From Castellaniella hirudinis (GTDB lineage: Bacteria > Pseudomonadota > Gammaproteobacteria > Burkholderiales > Burkholderiaceae_B), in the NCBI RefSeq assembly GCF_042651965.1, contig NZ_JBHSDY010000003.1:1-64000 (forward strand): 64,000 nucleotides of DNA, written 5' to 3'. This document shows positions 1 to 7,566 of this stretch, one piece after another. Position 1 is the first letter of the stretch. Each line of letters begins with the position of its first letter. The position numbers and the translations under genes are program-made. Under the pieces are notes generated by a model. That model was not told where the DNA came from and did not search any database. It worked only from the letters and a program-made list of their open reading frames with translations.

Positions 1-68
1 CGGTGCAATACCGAACTCAGGCCTTGACCGCCTAATCTGTGACCGTCCAACTTCTGGGGGTCAGTTCA
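1..68 (+). mobile_element. 3' end of an IS3-family insertion sequence (partial)
   Basis: The first 35 bases read in frame as the last codons of a protein ending VQYRTQALTA before a TAA stop at 33-35, which fits the C-terminus of an IS3-type OrfB transposase. Ten bases further, at 45-68, lies a sequence whose reverse complement starts TGAACTGACCCCC and continues to AGTTGGAC, the terminal inverted repeat style of IS3-family elements. Only this end is inside the window, so the element, its other repeat and any target duplication cannot be checked. The adjoining gene begins 46 bases beyond. Confidence 0.6.
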
Positions 69-113
69 CTTGGGGGGGCAGCAAGCAGCCGTCAGGCTGC
101 GCAGCGTGGGGGG

Positions 114-1052
114 CTACCGCCCCGCTAGCGCCTCGTACACCAGGACCGCGCCCGTCAGGTCTTCCAGCGCGGACCCGACCGCCTTGAATACGGTGACGGC
201 CTCATCGTCACGGCGGCCGGGATGCTGACCCCGGCAGAGCTGTTCCAGATTGGCGCGGATGTCTTCTTTGCGGAAGCGGCCGCTGGCGAAGGCGTCGAGC
301 AGGTCGCCGGATTTGAGCGCCGCTTCGTCCGTGTCCACGAACACTTCTTTGCCCGCGAAGCAGTCCGCATCGGTCTCTTTCATCCTGGGGGCAAAGCTGC
401 CGATCAGGTCCAGGTGCGTGCCGGGCTGCAGCCACCGGCCCTGGATCAGCGTGGCTTCGGACAGCGTCGCGCAACTGATGATGTCGGCCTGCCGGGCGGC
501 GGGTTCCAGGTCGTCGACGCGGCGCGCGGTGAAGCCGTCCGCGTTCAGTTGGGCCACCAGCGCATCGGCCCGAGCCTGATTGGGATTCCAGACATCCACG
601 TGGGTGATGTCGCGCACCGTGCGCATGCCGTAGGGCACCAGCTTGCCGATGCGGCCCGCGCCCACCAGCAGCAGGCGGCCGGCGTTCTTGCGGGCCAGGA
701 AACTGGCGCCCAGGGCCGCAGCGCCCGCCGTGCGGTGGGCCGTGACTTCGTCGCCATCGACGAGGGCCAGCGGCACGCCGGTCGTCCCGTCGTACAGCAC
801 GTAGGTGGCGTGCAGGCCGGGCAGGCCGCGCCGGCTGTTGGCGGGGAAGATGTTGATGGTCTTGATCCCGAAATAGCCGGCCTGGTTCCAGGCCGGCATG
901 ATCAGGCAGGTGCCGTGCACGCCCTGGCTTTCGATCTGGTGCGTGTGGCGCAGCGGCACGCTGGCGCCTTCGGCGAAGGCCTGGCGCAACGCGGGGACCA
1001 GCGAGGTGAAATTCAACTGGGCGCGGGTTTGCTCGGTATCGAAGAATTGCAT
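114..1052 (-). CDS. Ornithine cyclodeaminase / mu-crystallin family protein
   Basis: A 312-residue protein of normal family length. The N-terminal half has the substrate-binding segment GIKTINIFPAN, and the central Rossmann fold carries the NAD(P) glycine motif LLVGAGRIG. Family members are ornithine cyclodeaminase (ornithine to proline plus ammonia) or reductases of cyclic imines such as pyrroline-2-carboxylate; the sequence alone does not decide which. The enzyme should be cytosolic. It is the last gene on the minus strand before the IS3 end, and a small GCAGCC/GGCTGC hairpin lies just after its stop. The upstream heme A synthase-like gene is on the same strand, 136 bases away, with a GGCCGA/TCGGCC hairpin between them, so co-transcription is uncertain. 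Confidence 0.85.
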   Translation of the reverse strand: MQFFDTEQTRAQLNFTSLVPALRQAFAEGASVPLRHTHQIESQGVHGTCLIMPAWNQAGYFGIKTINIFPANSRRGLPGLHATYVLYDGTTGVPLALVDGDEVTAHRTAGAAALGASFLARKNAGRLLLVGAGRIGKLVPYGMRTVRDITHVDVWNPNQARADALVAQLNADGFTARRVDDLEPAARQADIISCATLSEATLIQGRWLQPGTHLDLIGSFAPRMKETDADCFAGKEVFVDTDEAALKSGDLLDAFASGRFRKEDIRANLEQLCRGQHPGRRDDEAVTVFKAVGSALEDLTGAVLVYEALAGR

Positions 1053-1188
1053 GGCGTGGTGTCGGTGAAGGGCGTGACGCCGGTCGTCATTTCAGCCGGC
1101 CGGTAGGCCGATGATGGGCCGATCGTCGGCCTGCGATGGGCATGACTGGAATTGAACCACAAGTCCCGGTGACGGGGCCGCGGTCGCT

Positions 1189-2046
1189 TCAGCGCCGCAG
1201 GCTCGCCAGTGCCGCGAGCAGCAGCGCGGCGCAGAGATTGTGCGCCAGGATCAGCGCCGGCGGCGGGGCCGGCATCGTCAGCGCCAGCCCCAGCGCCGCC
1301 AGCAGGCTGGGCAGGATCGTCAGCGCGGCGGCCAGGGCGCGTTCGCCCTGGCGCCAGAGCCGCCAGGATATCGTCAGCAGCAGCGCCGCCAGGGCCAGTC
1401 CTGTAGCACGGTGCGCCGCGTGCAGCCAGGCGGCGTCCACACGCATCAGGCTGCCCAGGGCGATCTGGGCCAGGACCAGCAGGATCGCGGGCCGGACCCA
1501 GCGCCGCGCGGGCGCGTCGGTGGCGGCGCCGGCCGTCATCCCGACCGGGGCTGTCGCGGTCCGCGCCAGCCGTGTGCAGAGCGCGAACAGGGCGAAGCCC
1601 CCGAGCAGATTGCCCAGCGTCACGGCCGGGTGCAGCGACGATCTCCCCCAGAGTCCCAGCACCGCGAGGCACAGCGTCAGACCCAGCAGGCCGAGGACCA
1701 GGCGGCGTTCGGCGCATCGCGCGGGCTGCGCGCTCAGGGTGAGCGCGAGCATGGCCAGCACCAGCAGCAGGGTCGCCGAGGCGGCCGCCCGGTGCGCCGT
1801 GCGCACGGCCGGTGCGGGTTCCCCTGAACCGACGGCGGCATCCGCGCGTGACGCCTGGGACGACAGGCTGAGGCACTGGGACCGGGGCTCGCAGGCCGCT
1901 CCGGCCCGGGTCAGGCGGATGTGGGCGCTCAGGCCGATGATGACCAGCACCAGGGCGGCGCAGGTCCACGCCATGGCGCGCAACATGCGCAGCCGGCGTG
2001 TTGCGCGGAGCGAGGACCGGTCGGGGAAGGGGGCGGATGCGCTCAT
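1189..2046 (-). CDS. COX15/CtaA-like heme A synthase family protein
   Basis: A polytopic membrane protein of about 285 residues with eight likely transmembrane segments. It has the family's early loop RLTRAGAAC (compare RLTGSGL-type in CtaA) and several membrane-embedded histidines (TAHRAA, SLHPAV, LHAAHRATG, ILAHNL) at positions expected to bind heme. CtaA/COX15 oxidises heme O to heme A for terminal oxidases. I chose the ATG at 2046 because upstream in-frame codons run through the shared promoter region and the protein then starts MSASAPF before the first helix. It diverges from the sNOR-like operon, suggesting it matures heme for that complex, but it is shorter and more divergent than usual, so catalytic activity is inferred. 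Confidence 0.72.
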   Translation of the reverse strand: MSASAPFPDRSSLRATRRLRMLRAMAWTCAALVLVIIGLSAHIRLTRAGAACEPRSQCLSLSSQASRADAAVGSGEPAPAVRTAHRAAASATLLLVLAMLALTLSAQPARCAERRLVLGLLGLTLCLAVLGLWGRSSLHPAVTLGNLLGGFALFALCTRLARTATAPVGMTAGAATDAPARRWVRPAILLVLAQIALGSLMRVDAAWLHAAHRATGLALAALLLTISWRLWRQGERALAAALTILPSLLAALGLALTMPAPPPALILAHNLCAALLLAALASLRR

Positions 2047-2185
2047 GCCTGCGGTTTCTCGGATAAGGGTGGAGTTGCCGACGTCACGGGTGCCGGATCC
2101 CGGACGAGCCCGTGCGGCATTTTCACATCCTTTGGCGTCGGTCCGGCGGACTATTTGCAGGAAACCGCGCACTCATTTTTCAGAC

Positions 2186-2199
2186 TTGATGCAGATCAT
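2186..2199 (+). promoter_or_regulatory. FNR/DNR-type (Crp-Fnr family) binding site
   Basis: TTGAT-GCAG-ATCAT matches the FNR/DNR consensus TTGAT-N4-ATCAA at nine of ten positions. It lies in the divergent region between the heme A synthase-like gene and the seven-gene heme-copper operon. If it works as a class II activator site, transcription would start near 2234, leaving a leader of about 80 bases. Such sites usually respond to low oxygen or nitric oxide, which suits the NO-reductase reading of the operon. No experimental proof. Confidence 0.55.
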
Positions 2200-2250
2200 G
2201 GTGTCGGCTGCTCCGGGTCAGGAGAATTGAAACACTCTGAAATCGATGCG

Positions 2251-2288
2251 CCCGGGCTTCCATTCCATCCCCCAATAAAAAGCCCGGG
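2251..2288 (+). other. Leader inverted repeat upstream of the heme-copper operon
   Basis: A perfect 9-base repeat, CCCGGGCTT at 2251-2259 and AAGCCCGGG at 2280-2288, encloses an A/C-rich 20-base loop. It ends 12 bases before the AGGAGA ribosome site (2301-2306) of the first small gene, so it would form in the mRNA leader and could affect translation or stability. It is not followed by a T-run and is not a standard terminator. Confidence 0.4.
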
Positions 2289-2311
2289 AGATTTCAAAAG
2301 AGGAGACACGC

Positions 2312-2467
2312 ATGGATCACCATGATGACGAGGACGAAAAAGTGCCGCTCATCCAGCAACTGCTGGACAGCCCCTTTCTACTGCTGTTCCTGGGTGTGAT
2401 GATCCCCATGGTCATCTACAACCTATGGGGCTTCATCGACATTCTGACCATTCCTGCAGCCAAATAA
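2312..2467 (+). CDS. 51-residue single-helix membrane peptide, putative small subunit of the heme-copper complex
   Basis: ATG at 2312 has a good AGGAGA ribosome site and the frame runs 51 codons to TAA at 2465-2467, ten bases before the CuA subunit gene. The peptide starts with an acidic, His-rich stretch (MDHHDDEDEK) and then one hydrophobic helix (about residues 22-46). Small single-helix subunits of this size, such as subunit IIa of ba3 oxidases, accompany B-type heme-copper enzymes. I do not recognise a named family; assignment as a complex subunit rests on position, size and topology. The acidic histidine cluster could bind metal. Confidence 0.65.
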   Translation: MDHHDDEDEKVPLIQQLLDSPFLLLFLGVMIPMVIYNLWGFIDILTIPAAK

Positions 2468-2476
2468 GGAAGCCCC

Positions 2477-3016
2477 ATGAGCGCAATCCTGCCCCCCTCG
2501 GAACGGCTGTGGTGGAAGCACCCGCTCGACCGCCTCGAAGCCACCTGGATCGTCATCGCCTTCATCTGGTGCATGGTCATGTTCTTCATGATGGTGTTCT
2601 GGCACGTCTACGGCAAACAGAACCTGGCGACCGAGACCTACAAGACCAATCCCGTGAAGTTCATGGCCCAGACGCAGGCTGCCGTGGACAAATGGACGGT
2701 CCGCACCGAAACCGAACAGAAGATCCCCGTAGTGGCGCCGCCCGAAGGCGCCGACGTCTACCTGATCGCCCGGCTGTGGAGCTGGTGGCCGATCCTGGAA
2801 CTGGAAAAAGGCAAGACCTACAAGCTGCACCTGACGGCCATGGACTACAACCACGGCTTTTCGCTGCAGCCGGTCAACATGAACATCCAGGTGGTGCCCG
2901 GCTACGAGCACGTGATCAAGGTCACGCCGACCGAATCCGGCACCTTTTCCATCGTGTGCAATGAGTATTGCGGCATCGGCCACCACGAGATGGTGAGCCG
3001 CCTGTACGTCAAGTAA
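2477..3016 (+). CDS. norS: CuA-containing subunit II of a heme-copper oxidase / sNOR-type nitric oxide reductase (NorS-like)
   Basis: A 179-residue protein with one N-terminal membrane helix (about 22-43) and a periplasmic cupredoxin domain. All CuA ligands are visible: H126 in DYNHGF, then C161, E163, C165, H169 and M172 in the CNEYCGIGHHEM block. CuA accepts electrons from a soluble cytochrome c or cupredoxin and passes them to the heme subunit encoded next. The protein is short, as in B-type (ba3) oxidases and the NorS subunit of sNOR. It ends 13 bases before subunit I and starts 9 bases after the small subunit. The oxidase subunit II identity is firm; the NorS name depends on the operon argument. 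Confidence 0.82.
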   Translation: MSAILPPSERLWWKHPLDRLEATWIVIAFIWCMVMFFMMVFWHVYGKQNLATETYKTNPVKFMAQTQAAVDKWTVRTETEQKIPVVAPPEGADVYLIARLWSWWPILELEKGKTYKLHLTAMDYNHGFSLQPVNMNIQVVPGYEHVIKVTPTESGTFSIVCNEYCGIGHHEMVSRLYVK

Positions 3017-3029
3017 AACAGGGATCGAC

Positions 3030-4730
3030 ATGGCCACCCAAACCACTTATCGCACGTGCCCGCGCTCGGGCCTGCAGTTCGAGGATCAGGCGGAAAAACT
3101 CATCAAGATCAATGCGGTCACGGCCATCGTGGCGCTGCTCGTCGGGGGGCTGCTGGCCATCGGCGTGGTGCTCACCCGCTGGCCTGCCGTGCACTGGCTG
3201 CCCGCCGACACCTTCTACATGGTGCTGACGGCGCACGGCCTCGACATGCTGATCTACTGGATGATCTTCTTCGAGGTCGCGGTCCTGTACTTTGCCGCCT
3301 CGACGCTGTTGCGCTGCCGTATCGCCGCCCCCAGGATCGCCTGGCTCGCCTACGCGCTCATGCTCATCGGCGCCGTGGTCAACAATATCGCCGTGTTCCG
3401 GGGCGATTCCAGCGTGATGATGACTTCCTATGTGCCGATGATGGCGCACTGGTCGTTCTATCTCGGCCTGATCGTGTTCGCCGTCGGCGCGCTGATCGCC
3501 TGCGGCGTGTTCTTCGGCACCATGGTCGTCGCCAAACGGGAAAAGACCTACGAAGGCTCGGTCCCCCTGGTGACGTTCGGGGCGATGACGGCGGCGATCA
3601 TCGCGGTCTTCACGCTGCTGTCCGGCGCCATCATCCTGATCCCGACCTTCTTCATGTCGATCGGCTTGCTGCAAAACGTCGACCCGCTGGTGTATCGGGT
3701 GATCTGGTGGGCGCTGGGCCACTCGTCCCAGCAGATCAATGTGGCGGCCCACATCTCGATCTGGTACGCCGTGGCGGCCATCGCCTTCGGCGCCAAGCCC
3801 ATGTCCGAGCGCGTCAGCCGCGGCGCCTTCCTGCTGTACATCCTGTTCCTGCAGCTTGCCAGCGCCCACCATATCCTGGCCGACCCGGGCGTCAGCACCG
3901 AATGGAAGATCGTCAACACCAGCTACTTCATGTATTTCGCCGTGCTGGCTTCGATGATCCACGCCCTGTCGATTCCCGGCGCCATGGAAGTCGCGCAGCG
4001 CGCCCGGGGCTTCAACAAGGGCCTGTTCGAATGGCTGCGCAAGGCGCCCTGGGGCAATCCGGTGTTTTCCAGCGTGTTCATTTCGCTGATCGGTTTCGGC
4101 TTCCTGGGCGGCATCTCGGGGGTGATGATGGGGACCGAGCAGCTCAACCTGCTGATCCACAACACCATCTACGTGCCCGGCCACTTCCACGCCACCGTCG
4201 TCATCGGCTCCACGCTGACTTTCATGGGCCTGACCTATTTCCTGATTCCGGTGCTGTTCCGGCGTGAAATCATCTTGCCCGACCTGGCGCGGATCCAGCC
4301 CTACCTGTTCGGCTTCGCGATGTACTTCTTCTGCCTCGTGATGATGGGCGCCGGCACGCTGGGGGTCTCCCGCCGCCACTGGGACATGGCCTTCAACGGC
4401 CACGCCCTGGCCTACGAATGGCCGGGCGCGGCCTACCTGATGATGGGCCTGGTGGGCATCGGCGGGGTCGTGGCCATCATCGGCGGCGCGCTCTTCGTCT
4501 ATCTGGTGCTTGGTTCTCTGCTGTTCGGCAAGCGGCTCGATGCCGGTGCGATCAGTCCCCATTTCACGCCGGTCCAGCGCGCGGCGCCCACGGCTGCAGC
4601 CCAGACCTACGGCTCGGCGGGTTTCGTGGCGCCCGGCACCTTCGTGCTGGCCTCGGTGTTCCTGCTGGCCTTCGTGCTGTACTACTTCGTCAACTGGAAA
4701 TATCTGAGCCAGTTGTGGGGCCTGAGCTAA
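3030..4730 (+). CDS. norY: Heme-copper subunit I lacking the oxidase tyrosine; sNOR-type nitric oxide reductase catalytic subunit (NorY-like)
   Basis: A 566-residue membrane protein with about 13 helices. Heme and metal ligands of the superfamily are present: H69 (helix II, low-spin heme), H231 (helix VI), H280-H281 (helix VII), H385 and H387 (helix X, GHFHAT). In oxidases helix VI reads GHPxVY, with a tyrosine four residues after the histidine that crosslinks to it. Here the segment is GHSSQQINVAA, with Gln235 at that place. Loss of the tyrosine is typical of NO reductases rather than oxygen reductases. With the CuA subunit, SenC and Orf1-like genes in order, the best fit is sNOR (2 NO to N2O). 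A divergent ba3-type oxidase remains possible. Confidence 0.75.
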   Translation: MATQTTYRTCPRSGLQFEDQAEKLIKINAVTAIVALLVGGLLAIGVVLTRWPAVHWLPADTFYMVLTAHGLDMLIYWMIFFEVAVLYFAASTLLRCRIAAPRIAWLAYALMLIGAVVNNIAVFRGDSSVMMTSYVPMMAHWSFYLGLIVFAVGALIACGVFFGTMVVAKREKTYEGSVPLVTFGAMTAAIIAVFTLLSGAIILIPTFFMSIGLLQNVDPLVYRVIWWALGHSSQQINVAAHISIWYAVAAIAFGAKPMSERVSRGAFLLYILFLQLASAHHILADPGVSTEWKIVNTSYFMYFAVLASMIHALSIPGAMEVAQRARGFNKGLFEWLRKAPWGNPVFSSVFISLIGFGFLGGISGVMMGTEQLNLLIHNTIYVPGHFHATVVIGSTLTFMGLTYFLIPVLFRREIILPDLARIQPYLFGFAMYFFCLVMMGAGTLGVSRRHWDMAFNGHALAYEWPGAAYLMMGLVGIGGVVAIIGGALFVYLVLGSLLFGKRLDAGAISPHFTPVQRAAPTAAAQTYGSAGFVAPGTFVLASVFLLAFVLYYFVNWKYLSQLWGLS

Positions 4731-4747
4731 GGCGCGGCGCATCGGGG

Positions 4748-5620
4748 ATGATCGTGGGCGCCGGTGGGTCGATGTCCTCCCGCTCGATGTTTCACCGCGC
4801 ATGGCGCGGCATCGCGGCATGCGGTCTGGGGCTGGTCTTGTGGATGTGGCAGACCCCGGGCCGCGCCGACACGGCCGGTCCGGGCCTGGACGCAGGGCAG
4901 GCCCTGCGTCTTAGCCAGGCGGCGGTCGGACGGCAGATCGGTGAACATATCCTGCGGGATCGACAGGGCCGTCCGGTGGCCCTGTCCGCGTTTCGGGGCA
5001 GGCCCCTGCTGGTCAGCTTCATCTATACCGGCTGCTTCCAGATCTGTCCCGCCACCACCCGCGCCTTGCAAGAAGCCGTCGAGGCCCTGCAAAAGAGCGT
5101 CGGCTCCAGCCAGTTCAACGTCGTCAGCATCGGTTTCAATCAGCCCGCGGATTCGCCGCAGGCGCTCAAGGCGTTTGCCGCCCAGTACGGGATCGCGGCG
5201 CCCAACTGGGATTTTCTCAGCCCGCCCGGGGCCATCGTCCCCGCACTGGCGGCGGACTTCGGTTTTGCCTATGCCGCCACGCCGGCGGGGTTCGACCATG
5301 TGCTGCAGGTCTCCGTCCTCGACGCCGAGGGGCGCATCGTGCGCCAGATCTACGGCCAGGACGTGGCGGCGGGCGACCTGGGCGAACCCCTGAAAATGCT
5401 GCTCGCCGGGCTGCCCCTGAACCCGTCGAATACCCTGCTCGACAACCTGCTGGACCGCATCCGCATCCTGTGTACGGTGCTGGACCCCGAAACAGGCGGC
5501 TATCGGGTCGATTACACCCTGCCGGTCCAGATCGCCGGCGGCGCGACCTTCTTCCTCCTGATGATGATCTTCTTCTTCAACGAATGGCGTGCGGGCCGCA
5601 AAACCCGAGGAGAGCCCTGA
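4748..5620 (+). CDS. senC: SCO1/SenC family copper chaperone
   Basis: A thioredoxin-fold protein of about 290 residues with an N-terminal signal/anchor helix, the copper motif CFQIC (Cx3C) in YTGCFQICP, and the distal copper-binding histidine in FDHVLQ. Unusually it also has a C-terminal membrane helix with the phenylalanine-rich stretch MMIFFFNEW. SCO proteins deliver copper to, or reduce, the CuA site of subunit II, here encoded two genes upstream. The start is uncertain: ATG 4748 or ATG 4772 (MSSRSMF, followed by a better signal peptide). Its stop overlaps the next start by one base (TGATG). Gene order matches norS-norY-senC-orf1 clusters. Confidence 0.85.
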   Translation: MIVGAGGSMSSRSMFHRAWRGIAACGLGLVLWMWQTPGRADTAGPGLDAGQALRLSQAAVGRQIGEHILRDRQGRPVALSAFRGRPLLVSFIYTGCFQICPATTRALQEAVEALQKSVGSSQFNVVSIGFNQPADSPQALKAFAAQYGIAAPNWDFLSPPGAIVPALAADFGFAYAATPAGFDHVLQVSVLDAEGRIVRQIYGQDVAAGDLGEPLKMLLAGLPLNPSNTLLDNLLDRIRILCTVLDPETGGYRVDYTLPVQIAGGATFFLLMMIFFFNEWRAGRKTRGEP

Positions 5621-6123
5621 TGCCGCGTGTATTCGACTGGGCGGGACAGGCCTTGCTGTATGGCTGCTTCGCTGTGGCGCTCGGCGTCTTTTCGCGCTGG
5701 CCCGCCTACCACCCCCTGCCGTCCGGCATGGCGCAGATCAAGGTCAGCTTCATGCATCACGGCGCGCGGCTGGCCGATTGCCGTCCCTATACCGCCGAAG
5801 AACTGGCCAAACTCGCGCCCAATATGCGCAAGGACATGAAATGCGAGCGGGAACGCTCGCCCGTCAGCATCGAAGTCGACCTCGACGGACAGCGGGTGAT
5901 CAGCCACGTCTCCGCGCCTTCGGGGCTGTCGCGCGACGGCGTCTCTACGCTGTACCGGCGCCTGGACGTCCCGGCGGGCGAACACCGGATCAGCGTGCGC
6001 TTCAAGGATGATCAATCGGCCCGGGGCGTCGTCCAGCAGCGCGAGGCCGTGGTTTCCCTGGCGCCGGCCCAGGTGCTGGTGATCGACTACAACGCCGCCA
6101 GGGGAGGCATCGTCCTGCAATGA
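5620..6123 (+). CDS. Orf1-like membrane-anchored periplasmic protein of the sNOR cluster (function unknown)
   Basis: A 167-residue protein with one N-terminal membrane helix (about residues 8-24) and a beta-rich periplasmic domain with two cysteines (about C53 and C74). I recognise no catalytic motif. It begins at the ATG overlapping the senC stop and its own stop overlaps the next start (ATGA), so translation is coupled. In nitrifier sNOR clusters the gene after senC is an uncharacterised orf1; size and place agree, but homology was not tested. A role in assembly or in binding an electron donor is plausible. Confidence 0.6.
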   Translation: MPRVFDWAGQALLYGCFAVALGVFSRWPAYHPLPSGMAQIKVSFMHHGARLADCRPYTAEELAKLAPNMRKDMKCERERSPVSIEVDLDGQRVISHVSAPSGLSRDGVSTLYRRLDVPAGEHRISVRFKDDQSARGVVQQREAVVSLAPAQVLVIDYNAARGGIVLQ

Positions 6124-7556
6124 GCGCCAATCCCTTCCACGTGCCGGGCCTGCGGGGCCGCCCGGCCTTGCCTTCGCCGCCGCCGCCGGCGCGCCTGGGC
6201 GCGGACTACCAGTTGGACGTTTCCGGGGACGCCCGCCTGGCGCTGGGGCGCGGCTGGCTCGGCCTGGGCCTGGCGGCGCTGATCGGTTCGGGCGTGTTCT
6301 CCGTGCTGCTGGTGGCCTCGCGCACCCCCTTCGTCAATCGGTGGCTGCCGGCCGCCGATTTCTTTCAGATTTCCCTGGTGCTGCACGTGGACCTGTCGGT
6401 GCTGGTCTGGTTCGTCGCCATGGCCGGCATGCTCTGGAGCCTGTACGGCACCGCCCGGGCGCAATGGCTGGCCCGGCCGGGGCTGTGGGTGACCGCCGCC
6501 GGCACGCTCGCCATGGCGCTGGCGCCTTTCCTGGATCCGGGCCGGCCCGTCATGGCCAACTACATCCCGGTGCTCGAATCGCCTTTGTTCCTGGCGGGGC
6601 TGGTGCTGTTCGGCCTGGGTGCGACGCTGCTGGTGCTGCGCAGCCTGCTGGCGGCGCCCCGGCTGGGCCTGCATTACGACGGGCGGGGCGCGCTGGGTTT
6701 CGGCCTGGGCGCGGCGGCCGTCGCCGCGGCGGTCGGCGTGCTGGGCTTCGTCTGGTCCTGGGCCGTACTGCCGACCTCGCTGCACGGCAAGGCCTACTAC
6801 GAGATCCTGTTCTGGGGCGGCGGCCATGCCCTGCAGTTCACCTGGACCCTGCTGATGCTGGTGGCCTGGCTGTGGCTGGCCAGCGCCTGCGGCGCGCGCT
6901 CCGTGCTGACCCCGCGCGTGACGGTGGCGATGTTTTCCCTGGCGCTGGCGGGGGTCTTCGTGACGCCGTACGCTTATCTGGCCTACGACGTGGCTTCCGT
7001 CGAGCACCGCGCCCTGCTGACCTGGGCCATGCGCCTGGGCGGCGGGCCGGCCATCCTGCCAGTCGGCTTGTCGGTGGTTTACGGCGTGCTGGCGGCCCGC
7101 TTGGCCGCCCCCGAGCAGCGGCCCTTGCGCGCGGCGCTGCTGGCCTCCGTGCTGGTGTTTGCGGCGGGCGGCGTGATCGGCATCTTCATCGCCGGCAGCA
7201 ATGTGCGCATCCCGGCCCATTATCACGGCTGCATCGTCGGCGTGACGCTGGCGCTCATGGGCGTGGTCTACCGTGTCCTGCCCGCGCTGGGCTGCCAGGC
7301 GCCGCGCGGCCGCATGGCCGCCTGGCAGCCCTGGCTCTATGGCATCGGGCAATTGATTCACATCATCGGGCTGGTCTGGTCCGGCGGCTATGGGGTGCAG
7401 CGCAAGGTCGCGGGCGCCGAGCAAGTGCTGCGCAGCACCGGCGAGGTGGTCGGCATGGGCATGATGGGGCTGGGCGGCCTCATCGCCATCATCGGCGGGC
7501 TGTTGTTCGTGGTGGTGGCGATCCGCGCCATCCGTTCGCCCGCGCCGCGCGCCTGA
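6120..7556 (+). CDS. Degenerate heme-copper oxidase subunit I-like membrane protein
   Basis: A 478-residue polytopic protein with heme-copper subunit I architecture. It keeps H89 (helix II) and the HxH pair H367/H369 (helix X, IPAHYHG), enough for a low-spin and a high-spin heme, and H236 in helix VI (GGGHALQF). It lacks the helix VII His-His pair: the matching region reads PYAYLAYD. The CuB/FeB site therefore cannot be normal. It may carry electrons between hemes, sense a gas, or be a structural partner of the active subunit I. It starts inside the stop of the Orf1-like gene and ends 10 bases before the cytochrome b fusion gene, so all three are made together. Confidence 0.7.
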   Translation: MSANPFHVPGLRGRPALPSPPPPARLGADYQLDVSGDARLALGRGWLGLGLAALIGSGVFSVLLVASRTPFVNRWLPAADFFQISLVLHVDLSVLVWFVAMAGMLWSLYGTARAQWLARPGLWVTAAGTLAMALAPFLDPGRPVMANYIPVLESPLFLAGLVLFGLGATLLVLRSLLAAPRLGLHYDGRGALGFGLGAAAVAAAVGVLGFVWSWAVLPTSLHGKAYYEILFWGGGHALQFTWTLLMLVAWLWLASACGARSVLTPRVTVAMFSLALAGVFVTPYAYLAYDVASVEHRALLTWAMRLGGGPAILPVGLSVVYGVLAARLAAPEQRPLRAALLASVLVFAAGGVIGIFIAGSNVRIPAHYHGCIVGVTLALMGVVYRVLPALGCQAPRGRMAAWQPWLYGIGQLIHIIGLVWSGGYGVQRKVAGAEQVLRSTGEVVGMGMMGLGGLIAIIGGLLFVVVAIRAIRSPAPRA

Positions 7557-7566
7557 AGGGGATCCA

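Noticed and set aside
70..80. Run of seven G residues as a phase-variable tract
   Set aside because: It lies between the IS end and the cyclodeaminase stop, outside any coding or promoter context.
1135..1180. Possible tRNA T-arm on the minus strand (GGTTCAATTCC)
   Set aside because: Flanking bases give only three of five T-stem pairs, and no anticodon or acceptor stem could be folded.
3030..4730. Simple annotation as an oxygen-reducing cytochrome c oxidase
   Set aside because: Missing the helix VI tyrosine and the sNOR-like gene order make NO reduction the better reading, though not proven.
3009..4820. Long open frame opposite the heme-copper subunit I gene
   Set aside because: It is a GC-driven shadow frame with a His/Asp/Gln-rich composition and no ribosome site; the plus strand holds a conserved, motif-complete gene.
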